In this document: positions 11,191 through 23,665 of the stretch, in pieces
Layout: each line of letters opens with the position of its first letter
How positions within the stretch are numbered: position 1 is the stretch's first letter
DNA from: Pyrocephalus nanus
Taxonomy: Eukaryota > Chordata > Aves > Passeriformes > Tyrannidae
NCBI GenBank assembly: GCA_038380795.1
Contig: CM076267.1
Span: forward strand, 38,130,232 to 38,194,231
Length of the DNA: 64,000 bases
Direction: 5' to 3'
Program-made: the position numbers and the translations under genes
Notes under the pieces: generated by a model
Database searches by the model: none
What the model saw: the letters and a program-made list of their open reading frames with translations, nothing else
Told to the model about the DNA's origin: nothing

Positions 11191-14100
11191 TACTACCATC
11201 TATTTACAAATCACACTACTATGTGCTAAACTTAAAATTTAGTGTCAGTAAGAGCACCACGGCTGAAGATTGGGATGGGCACTCTAGACACCCTCTCTGA
11301 GACCTCATCGTGGATGTAGAGGCAGATGCCCGGACTTTTAGTCTTCAAAACACAGGATGAGAATTTCGAAGGTAATGAGTTAAACAGTAACAGATAACAG
11401 CAAAATAACAGCTGAAGAACAATAACTCACACAGTCAGAAGCTGCAACTCACTGCAATTTTAGGCAAAGACTAGCAGGTAGTTAAATCACTTTCACTGAA
11501 TATTTATATTCATATGTTCATCGCCATCCTGAAACAGAGAGGAAGTTTCTGGTGTTCAGTTAATGGGTTAACTACCTCTGACACAAACAGAAGTGCTCCT
11601 GTCAACTCCTTAGATCTCCTTTCTTGCTCTGACTTTAAAAATGTCTCTAATACTTTTCAGGGCGAAGCCAGCAGTCAGCTGAGTCTACTGACTATTAACT
11701 GGGCCAATAATCAGATGGATTAACTGTCCTAAAATGGACTAGAAGAACTCACAAAGTCAAGAGGCAGTTCAAATACTGGGGGTAGGGTTCTACTCTATAG
11801 TTACTAATTAGCAACCCAGATAAAGCAAGAGGCAACCCAGCCCAGGAGGTCAGCGAGATGGAAATGGTCAGGCTGTCATTTGTGTGACACCAAGACCCTG
11901 AAAAACATTGTGGGTCCACATGTTAAGCATTAGTGTCTCTCTGAGGGTCACGAGGCAGACAGTCCGAAACAGATGCAGGGAAATTGCACAATGGTTTAAA
12001 GAAAGTTCAGTCTGTGCATTTACAATAGACACCAAAACCACTAGATTTCAAAAAAAATTACATACTTCTTCCCTGTGATTTTCTTGGAACGCAGCTGTAT
12101 GGATGAACAGGCATCTATGGGGATAGTTTCAAACTTGCTCTACTCTACAAGTCATTTACAAATGAGCTACCTTACTTTTCAGTCATACTGGATGCTGAAT
12201 GGTCTGAATTTACAAGTGCATGCAAATATATTACAAATCTAGGGAACTGGACCTGGTCATAACCTGAAGGGGGATTTTTTTGGTTTCAATGAGAATTTTA
12301 TTTTTTTTTTTTTAAGAATAAGCAAGAAAGAATGTTCATATTTGGCATCACAATGTGCTAGCATCAGTCCTTCTTTTCTCACAAGTTCTTGCTCGAGTCA
12401 CTCAGATTTGGTGTGCAAAACAATAAAGTAGTTCTGAAAGGAATAGTCCACAAAGACATGGAAAAAAACAAAACCAAAACCAGAATAAACAACCTACAGT
12501 TCAAAATATATTTTTTATCTTATGGTCAAAGAAGTTGTGAATCACATTTAAAGCAAAGTACTTTGGGGAACACATGAAAGAATGAAGCTCTTATTTTGAT
12601 TAAAAGTTAGACTAAGAAATCTGTAGTAAATAATAAAAAAATATGATAGCAAAAATGCCACTATGTGCAGAGTGAACACATGTTCAAAAGGAAATTTCAA
12701 AGGAAACTATTTCATTTTCAGATTAATAGTTTTGCTTTCTACTCTATTGTCTCTTCAGTTCCCATGTGCAGTCATTCTAATTTAGTCTGAGGGGTCTCTG
12801 GACTCCTTTGCATTATAACTTCAACAGAAAGGGCTTCAGCTGAACTGAAATCAGACTTTGAACATGGAAATTATGCTCTTTTGAACCTTTAGGAGCATCA
12901 AAGAATTCCATTCAGCTATGACCTGGCCTACACAGTCACACTAGCCTCTGGCTTGTCTTGAAATCTGCTGATAGTTCAAGACAGTTGTCAACAGTTAAAT
13001 GTTCACAGAGGAAAAAGTCCCTCCAGTTCCGAAAAACAGGTTTTGTTCCTTTCTAGAAGCGGCTTTTGAGACGAGCAGATGAAATTTGTGAGCTCTAAAA
13101 CTAGTCAGTGAGAAACACTTTTCTAAGGTCCTATGGGAATCTAGAAACCTCTCAAAAAGTATAACTTGCAAATCACAAAACTCACCAACCTAGTTTTTCC
13201 TTAAGATATCATCGAATTGTTGTTATTTTCATTAAGCTTTGTTCACGTTCTGAAGAACATGAATCCTCACCAGCGGCATTTCCAGCCTTTGGGTATGTGA
13301 CTTTATCATTACATTCTCCCTTCATGTTTATTTATACCCTGTACTACAGGAGTCACTTGCTGATACAAAGATTACAGTTCAGAATTTACCATTTCACATC
13401 AGTTCTGAGGTCGACTCAGAGAGCCAAGCTCTGGCCAGTTATGCAATAGTGGGAACTGCAACACTATTGAATGAGTGTGGGAAAAGACCATTTACAGCAC
13501 AAACATCAGCAGGCCAGCTACCAAATTCCCCTTGGTTTTCATGGATTGCACTACCATGGGGCAGGGGCCGTGCAAGCCTGACATCCCAGTCCCCTTTCCA
13601 AGCTGCTTTCTGCTGGCCTATTTTGAAATGACTCAGATTTGATAGTTAAAGGAAAGCTCAGAGAACATTTAAATTATTCTTTTTCAACAGATAGAATAGC
13701 TTTGATCAGGGATTGCAGCCCCAGAACATAACAGATAGAAAAGGTAGAAAAGCAGGGCAGACAGTGGGGCACAAAAGGCCCATCAAGAAGGTCTGAAAGA
13801 CAGAAGACAAGACCAGACCTACTGAATACACTCCAGATCACTCTTATCACTGAGAACTCCCATAAAGAAATTTGACATGTACACAGCTCTATTTTTTCAT
13901 GACTTCTACAAGCAGATATATGCAAAAGTACAGAAAAAAAAAACTAAAACAGAGATGCCATGAAAAAACTCTTTTGTATAATTCTTGCAGTACTTGGCTC
14001 TCAAGAGTTCAAAGCTGAGGCGATTAGATTTTAGCCTTCTGACAGTATGTAGAATTCTTACCCATAAATTGGGAGATCAGGGAATTTAAAAAACCAAACA

Positions 14101-14517
14101 ACCAAATCCCCAAACAAACAAACATGTTGACTGAGAGGGATGGAGGAAAATACTTCAAATTCAAATTTTTCTATGCTGTTCATCTTTATTTGTATGAAGT
14201 GGATGGGTTTTAGCAGAATATGTTATACTTCACTGTAGTGCTAAATATCTGGTGTTCAGAAATTAAAATGTCTCACAAACATCCAATCTTTTTGCTGTAC
14301 CAGAACAGAGATGAGGCAACACGAAATTATATGTTAAGTTTTGTGTGTACACATATATAATGCAATTTTTTTTAAGCTCTGTCATTCCTGAAACAAGATT
14401 TGCTTGAAAAAACACAAAAGCTTACGTGAGTCTTCACAAATGCCTATCTCTCTCTCTCTCTCAGTGAGGGTGTGACATTGCTCAGGCTTTAGCAATACAA
14501 ACGTCTGTGATGTCTTG
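11191..14517. other. Non-coding sequence, no gene seen
   Basis: AT-rich unique DNA. A poly(T) lies near 12298-12313 and a short (TC)n run at about 14448-14462. No coding or RNA gene is supported. Confidence 0.55.
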
Positions 14518-14533
14518 TTGCCCTCTAGTGATG
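14518..14533 (-). promoter_or_regulatory. Isolated CTCF-like motif (weak)
   Basis: The minus strand reads CATCACTAGAGGGCAA, matching the CTCF core CCASYAGRKGGCRS at 12 of 14 positions. It lies outside any recognised repeat. A single motif of this quality is expected by chance at some frequency, so this is only a candidate. Confidence 0.25.
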
Positions 14534-16799
14534 CCACTTCATTTTTCCCCACTGCTTGGTTCTTCAGAACCTCCCATAGAGCTAAGTAAATGTCTGATTT
14601 TCCATCTAAGGCCATCTGCATGCTGATGACATGCAAAACCCTAACGAGGTTCTAAAAGAGGAACTTAGCCTAAGCTCCTTTTAGTACAACTTTTACAGAT
14701 AGCTTTATTACTGTTTCATAGCTGCTGTGTTATTTTTATTGTGGTTTTTGAAGCATTAAATATTTAAATCCCAACTCAAATACTCGAACAGAAGCGAAGG
14801 GCCTTCCCTAGTGAAAGAAAGAGGCCGAAACTCTAAAAACACAGGCTTTGTTTCTGTCCTCACTTCAAAGGTAGCAATACCTTTAAGTAATACACTAAGG
14901 TAGAATGCCACTGATGTTGACTGATGGAAATGTAGGGATGTTTTTAAAAGGGGAGAGAACCTTCAAGCCCCTCAGGCATCTGCCTGTCTGATTTGTCCAG
15001 TTGTCCTATGGTGAACAACCAGTTCTCCCGAAATGAAACTTTTGTTTTGCTTAGCAGAAGTACACAGGTTCTGCAGTCAGCTGATGCTGCTGTTCTTGTT
15101 CCTGAAACAAGCTGGGATTCTTAAATTTTCCTTCCATCAAAACCAAGACTTAAAAAAAAAAAAAAAAAAAAAAGGAAACTTCCTTTTATTTTAAAAATTA
15201 TTCTTCTCTTTAAGCACAACACTTTATCATTTTCCATCCTATAGAAACCCAGTATTAGCATACCAGTAGAATGAAATGTGGCTTTGTGGATACCAGATTA
15301 AGCAGGGGTTAAACACTCAGCATATCTAGTGATCTGAAAACCACTCAGAACACTCAAGAAGAGGCAATGCAACCATGACTGAGGCTTAAATTTTAATTCT
15401 CTTATTTTCTGTATTGCTATCAAACTATTATCTCTTGTCAAAGGACAGACATGTCAAATGTGGGCATTTCTTCTTTTAATCTGGGTAGTTGTTTCCTTCA
15501 CAATATTTTAATCTGTTTTTCTGTGCATTTCTTTTTTGCTTATGAGCTTCCATAACTTGTATAATTTTTTTTTTTAAATTCATCAACTTCTTGACTAAAA
15601 AGTGGGCTACTCAGAGCACGCCTTGAAGTTGAAACCCTAAAGAATTAGTTCCTATTACGTCCTTTTTGAAAAACCCAGAGATAAGCTACTTCTGTAGCAC
15701 TTATTACAGTAATCACAAAGTACAGAGCACATTATGTGACATTTTGAATTACATGGAGATTTCATGACTCAGATCCAATCAAAGAAATTTTGGATTACTG
15801 AGAAAGTAGGGGGTCAGGTCAGAACAAGATACCACTTGTTTTTAGAGCCAGAAGCTTCATGAGGTGTAAATTTGATTATAAAACTCACATTGCCTTCAAC
15901 CAAAGCAGAATAAGGCATGTCTTATCTCGAAACAGTAAGGGTTTTGTTTCCTTCCCTACAAAAGGCAGGTTTCTTATTTATTTTTTGTCTTATTTTTTCA
16001 TTAATTTGATAAAAAATGGAAAGAACTTTCCATCATAGAGCTGCAGTTAGATCTGAGGTAGATCACACCTGAAGCAAAATATACTAGAAAAGTATTACCC
16101 ACTGAATTTTGTTTTGTTAAATGGCAAAGGGGCTCGTTAAACAAATTGCCTCACTGGACAAAGCACTTGTTTTAAAGTAACATATCCCTTACTTGGCTCA
16201 GTAAACATCTACTTTGGAAATGGAAATGGCTTAATTAAACATATATATAATTTTTTCTGGGTTAGTTATTTATCATGTTTTTTGTTCTCCTGTGGTGTCT
16301 GATTATCCTGTCAACGAGCCCAGTGTTTCACTAACGATCCCATCCATGTCCTTTAGCCCTCGTTCCAAATTCCAGAACTAACTGGCTTAGTCACTGGATG
16401 TCACTGTTGCAGCACTAAGAGCTTCAGTGTTTTATCTGCAAACAGCAAGCAAATAACATGTATGTGTTTTATTCCTTCATTACTATTAAAGGTTTGCATT
16501 CCTGCTCATGTTGAAGTCAGTGAGAGTTTTACTCCAGGTCGAATATTTAGAATTATTCAGGCCTGAGGATAATTTATGCTTTCATAAAGTAGGGGAAGGT
16601 ATTTCATTTAAGTTTTAAAACTCTTTGTATTTTTATTTGAAAGTGTGACCTGTCTTAGCTTTTTGTTTCTACTGCTCTGATAAGAATTTTATTTCTGAAT
16701 ATTTTTTTATATATGCACAGTGTTCATATTTCCTTATTTCCGTAAGGAACAGCAACAGGAGTTTCACAACGTGCTGCCAGAAAAGTATTTTAAGGGTAG
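14534..16799. other. Non-coding AT-rich sequence, no gene seen
   Basis: AT-rich DNA with a poly(A) at about 15151-15173 and T-rich runs near 15567-15577. No gene or repeat body is recognised. Confidence 0.55.
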
Positions 16800-17080
16800 G
16801 AGTGAGATGGCAGCTGAGGACACCCCCACCTGCTGCCGGTTCTGGGGAGCCTGGGAGGGCAGAAAGGCACAATTCCCCGCAGATGTGCCAGACCCGGCCC
16901 CAATCTCGGCCCCGGCTGCTTCAGGGTCCCCCCTGCTTCCTCCTGCTCCCCCTGCCAGCTCCACACCCTGCCCTCCTGGAGGGGCTCCCAGTATCCCTGC
17001 CCCGCTGGGCATCTCTGCCCTGTCACCTGCCGACCCCAAAAGTCTGCAGCAGAAGGGAAGGCGACCCAAGCAAATAACAG
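16800..17080. other. GC-rich, proline-rich-coding patch of unknown origin
   Basis: A sharp change to C-rich sequence inside AT-rich DNA. Several frames stay open on both strands. The plus frame beginning at 16720 runs 134 codons and becomes proline/alanine/serine-rich (for example PAPISAPAASGSPLLPPAP), ending with a basic GRRPKQ segment. It could be a remnant of a retroelement gag, a processed fragment of a host exon, or compositional noise. C-rich sequence gives proline in a plus frame by default, so open frames are weak evidence here. No function is assigned. Confidence 0.3.
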
Positions 17081-19937
17081 GAAACCTGTTTCCCAATCTG
17101 CTAAAAGAGAAATCAAAGCCTTAGCAGCAACTGCCGTGGTGAGGACGTGTGCTATCTCATCCACCCATTGACTTGCAGCCTGCCAGGCAGTGATTTGAAG
17201 AGGAAAAGGACTTCTCTAGGAATTTCAGAGGGGGCAGAAGTTGGTTGGGAAACACCACGTAGACTTTGGCTCTTTTCAGTTGCTATCCAGTACCTACAGC
17301 AGTACCTCTGAGCAAAACGAGCTCTTAAAGTGTTTCCATAAGATGTCATCAGAGAACTAAAACCAGGCAGTTGTTCCTGTGACAGCTATTGCTGTGCACT
17401 TGCTTACTAGGGAGCGGAGCTCAATTATTTACACAGTGTTCATAACTCTTAGAACAATTGCCTGCTGTCCAAGAAACTGGGAACAATTTGTGTTCTCAGA
17501 TGACAGGGCAGTAATCAATCTTCAGCAAAGCTGCTGCTGTCCAGCAGTGAGAAAAAGAATCTTGTTCTTTCAGTATTATTACTACCCTTTTTTTTTTTTT
17601 TTTTCCTGGTAGTAGAGAGTAAGTAATAAATAATTAGCAGATTAGACACACTTAGGAAATCTAAACACTTGTTGGTTATTCAGCAAAACAAGAAGCACTG
17701 GATTAAAGCTGAAAAAAACCCAAAAAACCAAAAAACGCACGTTTTAAGTCCAGCACCGTCCTGTTTCAAAACTAATCAATCAAGAGCAGACTATGCCAAA
17801 CATGCAATGCTTTCTACACTGTAATAGTGAAACTCATGACATGATACTAACAAGGCAAGTGCCACAAGTCCTGTGAGACTCTCCCCAGAGGAAGACTCCT
17901 TTCAAACTCGGTAGGTAAGACCCACCTTAGATGATTGATAGACATCAAATTAGTCACTGCTAACACCATTTGCTTCCTTTCTTTAGTTACTCCAGTGAAT
18001 ATGAGGCATTCAAAACACCTCTTACATGCAACAGTTTCATGGCACACCCACAAAGCAACAAAAACCCAAACCAGATCCTTGGCAAGACTGCCTATCTCAG
18101 GAGACAGAAAATGGAACGTAATGCCTTTCACAAGAGTTTTGCACTTGGGTTGGGTCATTCCCAAGTGAAAGAGTAAACATCTGGAACACTGACTGACCCA
18201 AAATCACTTAAGTGTACATCCAACTCTAAACACAGAAGTAATAGCACTGGCATATGAAAGTGCTTTCAAAAGCACAGAACAGCTTGCTCCAGAAAAATGT
18301 ACTTTCTGCTGCATTCTTGCCTCAGCCAGCAAGAGCAGACATGTTGGTCTGGTCAGTAACTGGATGAATGGATCAGTTTACGGCTTTACCTCCAATAGTT
18401 CTTAAACAGAAATGAATTAAAGACGGTTCACTTGAAAGAGTTACTCAGGCTGGTACCAGAGGACAAGTCAGATAAGAAACTGAGAGTGTCATCTGTGGAA
18501 GACTGACAACAGTCCTTCTTCACTCATTAGAAAAAAATCCCAGTATTTACAGGTACTTCGTAGGTACTTAGTACATCCTTAAAAAAAGCACAGTTTAACG
18601 CAACAGTTCAGAATACTCACAGAGGTACTATTTATAACGTATGGAAAACTGTGTGACTTTCATGGGAAAATCCAAACAATTTCAGTAAAATCCTAGCTTC
18701 CTGAATGGCAAATTTTTAACTGGTGAGAATCTCTCACTGAAATATCCCCACCTTTGCCAAATTAGCCTATTTTAATAAGGAAATAGGCAGAGAAGGGGGA
18801 TTTTTCATAAAACTCATGTGCTGTTGCTAAAAGCAGATTAAGAATTACTCTATATTCTCCTTTGATCCTCTGCAATGTATTTCTAGCACTATACAAATCT
18901 GGCAGAAGCCTGACAGCTTATTTGATTTCTTTGCAGCCTGTGAGATAGCAGGGGTGATTATCTTTTGCTTCCTTCCATGACAGGGTAGCACAGATTTGCC
19001 CAGAGCTAAGACACTGTGATACACACATCCTGCTCTAATGCACTGGATAAATGTTATAATGGACACATATAAATTTCTTTGACAGAATAACCCTCGAACA
19101 AACAAGTTGCAATTGCTTACACTTACATTTCAAAGGAGTTTTTAATACAAACTACTTGTTTAATAAATTAAACACAGAAGCAGTTTCCTCTCAATAATAA
19201 AGGGTAAGCTGCAGGCAGGTTTCTTACGGAGTGCTCTGTTGGACCATATTCAGCTAAAGATGTATAAATATTCTCCCTGACAGATTTTTTTCCTCCAATA
19301 CTATTTTTACACTTTGTTGTTCTTTGGAGAAATAGCTGAACTATAGATACAATATACCTGTTTATCAGGGTTTTTCATCCTGCCTAGGAATTCACATAAA
19401 ATGTAACCAAAATAATTTTTCCTTCAAATACTTTGCAAACAAAAAGCCTGAAACCACTTGTACAAAAATACTCTTATTATTTAAAAAGAATAAGCAGCTT
19501 TCTTTGAAGGTATGTGCAAAAGAAAGCATGTTACTATTAGGCTGATTGGAAGCTTAGCAATTTCAAATATTTTCAGGGATAGCCAGGTCTATCTCTCCCA
19601 TCCTCTCCTCGCAACTCTGGAATACACAGGGATGCATAGATTTCAACCAAGAGTGGAAAGTATGAGAAAAGCAATATATTTAGAAACACAGACTCTGATT
19701 ACCAGCTTCCTGGAAGAAGGCTCTGTTCATTCAGTTGTTCCTTGGCTTTATTTTACAAAAAAACAGTTGTTTTTTGAGCAAGATCCCCTCCATTCTGCAA
19801 ATGGGTCAGAATTTAAACTGGGTTAGCAAAACAACCAGCTGCTCTGTGTGATCCTCAAAGCAGAATATCTCCATCTGACCTTTTTTTGGCCACCATTTCC
19901 ACACCGCAAGCAGACTCCAGCTGCTGAAATTGGACTG
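17081..19937. other. Non-coding AT-rich sequence, no gene seen
   Basis: Unique AT-rich DNA with a poly(T) at about 17588-17604. The frames are short and have no recognisable domain. Confidence 0.55.
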
Positions 19938-19942
19938 AGTGG
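19938..19942. repeat. Target site duplication AGTGG (left)
   Basis: Direct repeat matching 20502-20506 on the other side of solo LTR A copy 1. It fixes both LTR boundaries. Confidence 0.9.
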
Positions 19943-20501
19943 TGTTATAGGTTACTTCTTCTCTTGAATTCTGAAGACAGCAAAAATACCTGCAGGACAA
20001 AGAAATATAGCAAGAGATGTTTATTGCAGTGCTGGTTACCCATTTCCAGCACTGGGTGCACCTCTGAACCATACAAAGAGCACACCGTTGTTTGAAAATC
20101 GCGCTTTTTTGTACCCTTCGATATCAGCTGTTGAATATTCATTCATTGTCCGTTTGTTGCCTTAAAAGGTAATTTCCCTGCTTTGGGGGTGGGTGTTACC
20201 TTTTGGCTGGTTGTAAGATATCTCCCCTGGGCTCGTACAGGGGGGTCTTGCATCATCCCCAAGGTATGCGGGGTCTCTCTGTGTATCCACATGGCACAGA
20301 GGAATACATTTTTATTTATAATTTGTTCCCTGTTCCCGGCCGCAAAAGATTCCCTGGTGTTAGGTCCAGGCGGGACGCTTCACCTTACAGCTTCCACGGT
20401 ACACCTGTAAGTTAGTAAATATACAGAAATAGTTCTTTTGTTAGTACCCTCTGTTTATTTTAATGTGCTTGGAATAAAACCGGGTTCCTCTACTTATCAC
20501 A
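19943..20501 (+). mobile_element. Solo LTR, family A, copy 1 (559 bp)
   Basis: The element starts TGTTATAGGTTACTTCTT and ends CTCTACTTATCACA, the usual TG...CA LTR ends. It is flanked by a perfect 5-bp duplication AGTGG (19938-19942 and 20502-20506). A second copy of the same 559-bp length lies at 39844-40402 and differs at about ten positions (about 98% identical). No internal retroviral sequence adjoins it, so it is a solo LTR left by recombination. Near its 3' end GGAATAAAACC can serve as a polyadenylation signal. A perfect 9-bp inverted repeat, AAAAGGTAA (20164-20172) and TTACCTTTT (20196-20204), sits in its first half. The 5-bp duplication fits class III (ERVL-like) and some class I elements. 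The family cannot be named from sequence alone. Confidence 0.92.
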
Positions 20502-20506
20502 AGTGG

Positions 20507-23459
20507 GGCACAAGGGCTGAGCCTGGGAGATGGGCACAAGTCTCAACAGGTCATTTCAGCAGAGGGGATGTTCACTAAGGGACCACAATTGAATGGCTGA
20601 GCAACGAATGGTTAAGAAAAATGGAAGAATAAATCAAGTGTGACATCAGAAGCTGGCTGGCACTCGTTTTTGCTAAAGGTTACCACCTCCAGCAATGAGA
20701 GCTTGGTTGTATTCTAACACCTGTTTTTTCAAACTCAGGTGCAATCTTGATCTGTTTGCAGTCGATCACTACACGTCTCTAATGTTGTGATTCTCTTCAT
20801 GCCTGTTAATCCTTGCACCTATGTATGGGTGGGGTAAAATTCACTGAAAATAAAAGGCTGTGTCAAGCACCAAATGTGAATTCTTTCAAGTCTGAACAAC
20901 TTCTGTTGGTCCATTAAATGCCCACTTCTTTTACGTGCAGTGGTGTCTTTCTGGGCTCTTGGGCAGACTAGAAGTGCCAGGTAAGTACTGGAAAAAGCAT
21001 TGTTGAGAGACATTGAACATGATGAAGAATTCAGCAGGCTCTCCTCCGGGCCCCTGGAGATGGCAGTGGCACTGTGTGCTTAGATAGCACAGGCCTGTAG
21101 CCTAGGAAGGACTGTAAGGATTGAGCTTTAGTAGCATGGAGAGTATTTCCTATTTGGTCAGGACAGAGAACGCCAAGTTTTGAAGGTAAAATAGTCTCAG
21201 AACTCTGCAGGTTAATTTTGCAGGCTTGCAAATTGAAAAAATATTTCAGTTATACTTTAAAGGAATAAATTCTCTCGTATCTTTCAGAAGGGAAGCAGGT
21301 GATCTCTGTTTGCATGTCAGTATTGTAACAGCACTGCTCTGCCATTTCATGTATCAGCTCCACAAAACATGACTGATGAGTTAATCAGAAGTGTGACAAA
21401 TGACAAAGTTCTCTCTTACTTTTGTTTCCTTACTGCTAAACTGACAAAAATAGAAGTATGGATGCTTTCACGAAGAGAGGTTTGAATAGCTTGTAGACCA
21501 AGACAAGGATGAGAATTGTTCATGCAGAGAAATGCAAGATGAAAATGAAGTTTTTCATGACTTGTTCTATAGATGTAAAGTGATGTGAATAGAGGCAAAA
21601 GCATTTTTAGAATTCAAAATTTTTCTTAATTTCTGTCAGTGTGATGCAGGGAACAGAAGACGAGGTCAAGTTTAACAAGAAAGCAAAGCTGAGTGTTATT
21701 CAGAGTTATCAGTTGCTCAAGGGAAAAAAAAAATAACTGGTAACATATGCAAAAGAACATATACAATTATAATTAACTGTTTCCCACACAGGCATCTTCA
21801 AGTTTACTATACAAATTTCTTTCTTAGCACAAAGATCATTAGTTGAAATAGTGCTGTTGATCAGGATGCAAATTTGGGCTTTTTGTCTGGTTGTTTTTTT
21901 TTTTTTGGTTGGGTGTTTTGGTTTTTTGGAGGTTATGTCAACATTTTAGAAATAAATGAATAACACGGACATTATGACTGTTTTGTTCCATTTAAAATGA
22001 AAAGGTCTTACTGCTTTTTGAACTGAGCTTTTTGGATACAAACACTAAGCAGGTGGACAGGCCAGCTGGAAAACAGAAGGGTGAAAAAAGAACAGAAAGA
22101 AATCATAATTGCCCTAAGCAAGAGACATATTTATTTAAAGATGAATCCCTGGGGAGGTGGTGTAAGTATTTTTGGAAAACAAATATTCATGCTAAATTAG
22201 CTCTCCCCTCAGTAAACAGCATTTTCTTCTGAAACTAAACTGCTTTTTCCTAAACATAGCTCATTCACATCATTAAAAGAAGGCACTTTGATTTTTACAG
22301 AGAACACTGACTTTTCTGACCAACATCTCAGTCCCTAATATCAACGCTTTGCTCACAAGAGACAGCAGAAAAACGATTAACCCCAATATCGGTGTGAATA
22401 ATAGGCTACAAGTTCTTCCTGCTTATGGAACTGAGGGGGCACTGGGTAATCAATTAAGTGATCTATTGTCAATGCCTTGCCTGGGAACAAGGTGTATATT
22501 TTAAGGCTCCTGTGCTTAAAACACCAGTCATGGAAGCAGTTGCTCTGTGATTTATTATTATTCTTGGTGATTGCTCTTTGGTAAAAAGAATATATTTCGC
22601 TTGATTACTGATTTTTTCAGAATCGCTTGTGACTTAGGTGGTAGCTTTTACTACAATCAAAGAGGGAAGGTGACATTTCTTTCTTCATTGCTGCTCTTTA
22701 TGCCTCGGAAATCAAAGAAAGTAAGTTCAGCTCTGTGATAATAAGCCTGGAGCTTCCCTCCCAGCCCCCAGATGGACCTTCATGCTTTAAGCCAGTGCCT
22801 GCAACCTGCCTGGAAAGAAACAATTTACCTTTTATTTCAAAATCAAAGTGAAAACAGACAGTTTGCTCCGTGTAGCTTTACCATGAGGGAAGAAAACACT
22901 GCTCTGTTAGAATAAACACATCTGAGGTTAAACGGTGGCATATGTTAATGGATGAAAATGGGATTTGGGATTTGCTTACTCACTGTATGATTTTCTGCTC
23001 ACACATTTGACCTTTAAGGGTTTAAAAAATACAATGAAAAACAAACCAAAAAGCTCAAAATTCACCGAACTCCCCAAACAAACACCCCCTCCCCCCAAAA
23101 AAACCCCAACAAAACAAAACCAAAACCCAAGATACCAACCCCCAACTGTTTTTTCCACCTACAGCAAATATTCTAGATGTGTGGTACTGAGCAATGGCTG
23201 TAGGAAAAAAAAAGGCACTTTCCCACTAAGTATATTTTTGGGAAGCAAACCTAATATGAAGAACCACACCGGGACTCGGTATTACAGTGGCTACTTGTGA
23301 GAACATCTCTTTTCCTCCAAAATAAGCAGCGTTTAAACAAAATGGAAAGCTGAATAATTACCACTTCACAGCTGGAGAGACTCCAGCATCCTCTGGTAAA
23401 TCTGCACGTGATTGGCTCTGGCAGATTTTGGAAGTGCAGTGCTCAGAAATGCAGTTTAA
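20507..23459. other. Non-coding sequence, no gene seen
   Basis: AT-rich unique DNA with T/G- and A/C-rich low-complexity stretches (about 21893-21930 and 23036-23130). The stretch 22380-22510 is of higher complexity but carries no diagnostic feature. Confidence 0.5.
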
Positions 23460-23474
23460 CCACTAGAGGGTGAG
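23460..23474 (+). promoter_or_regulatory. Isolated CTCF-like motif (weak)
   Basis: CCACTAGAGGGTGAG matches the CTCF core CCASYAGRKGGCRS at 12 of 14 positions, with mismatches at the C and final S. It lies in unique sequence. It points opposite to the LTR arrays downstream, which would make it a convergent partner if both are occupied. Candidate only. Confidence 0.25.
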
Positions 23475-23629
23475 GAAGCCTTCCCGAGGATTCAGATATG
23501 TCAGGGTGTTTTGCATCACAGTTTTGTAGCACTTGCTCATTACTTTCCAGTTTTTCATCTGCATGTCCTATACCTTCTTGGAATTGAACATATTGCTCAA
23601 ATTACATATTGCCTGTGAGGTGCAACTTC

Positions 23630-23665
23630 TCTGTAGATATGGAGGTTTCTGTAGATATGGAGGTT
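23630..23665 (+). repeat. 18-bp perfect tandem duplication
   Basis: The unit TCTGTAGATATGGAGGTT occurs twice head to tail (23630-23647 and 23648-23665). It is a recent local slippage or repair duplication with no evident function. Confidence 0.95.
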
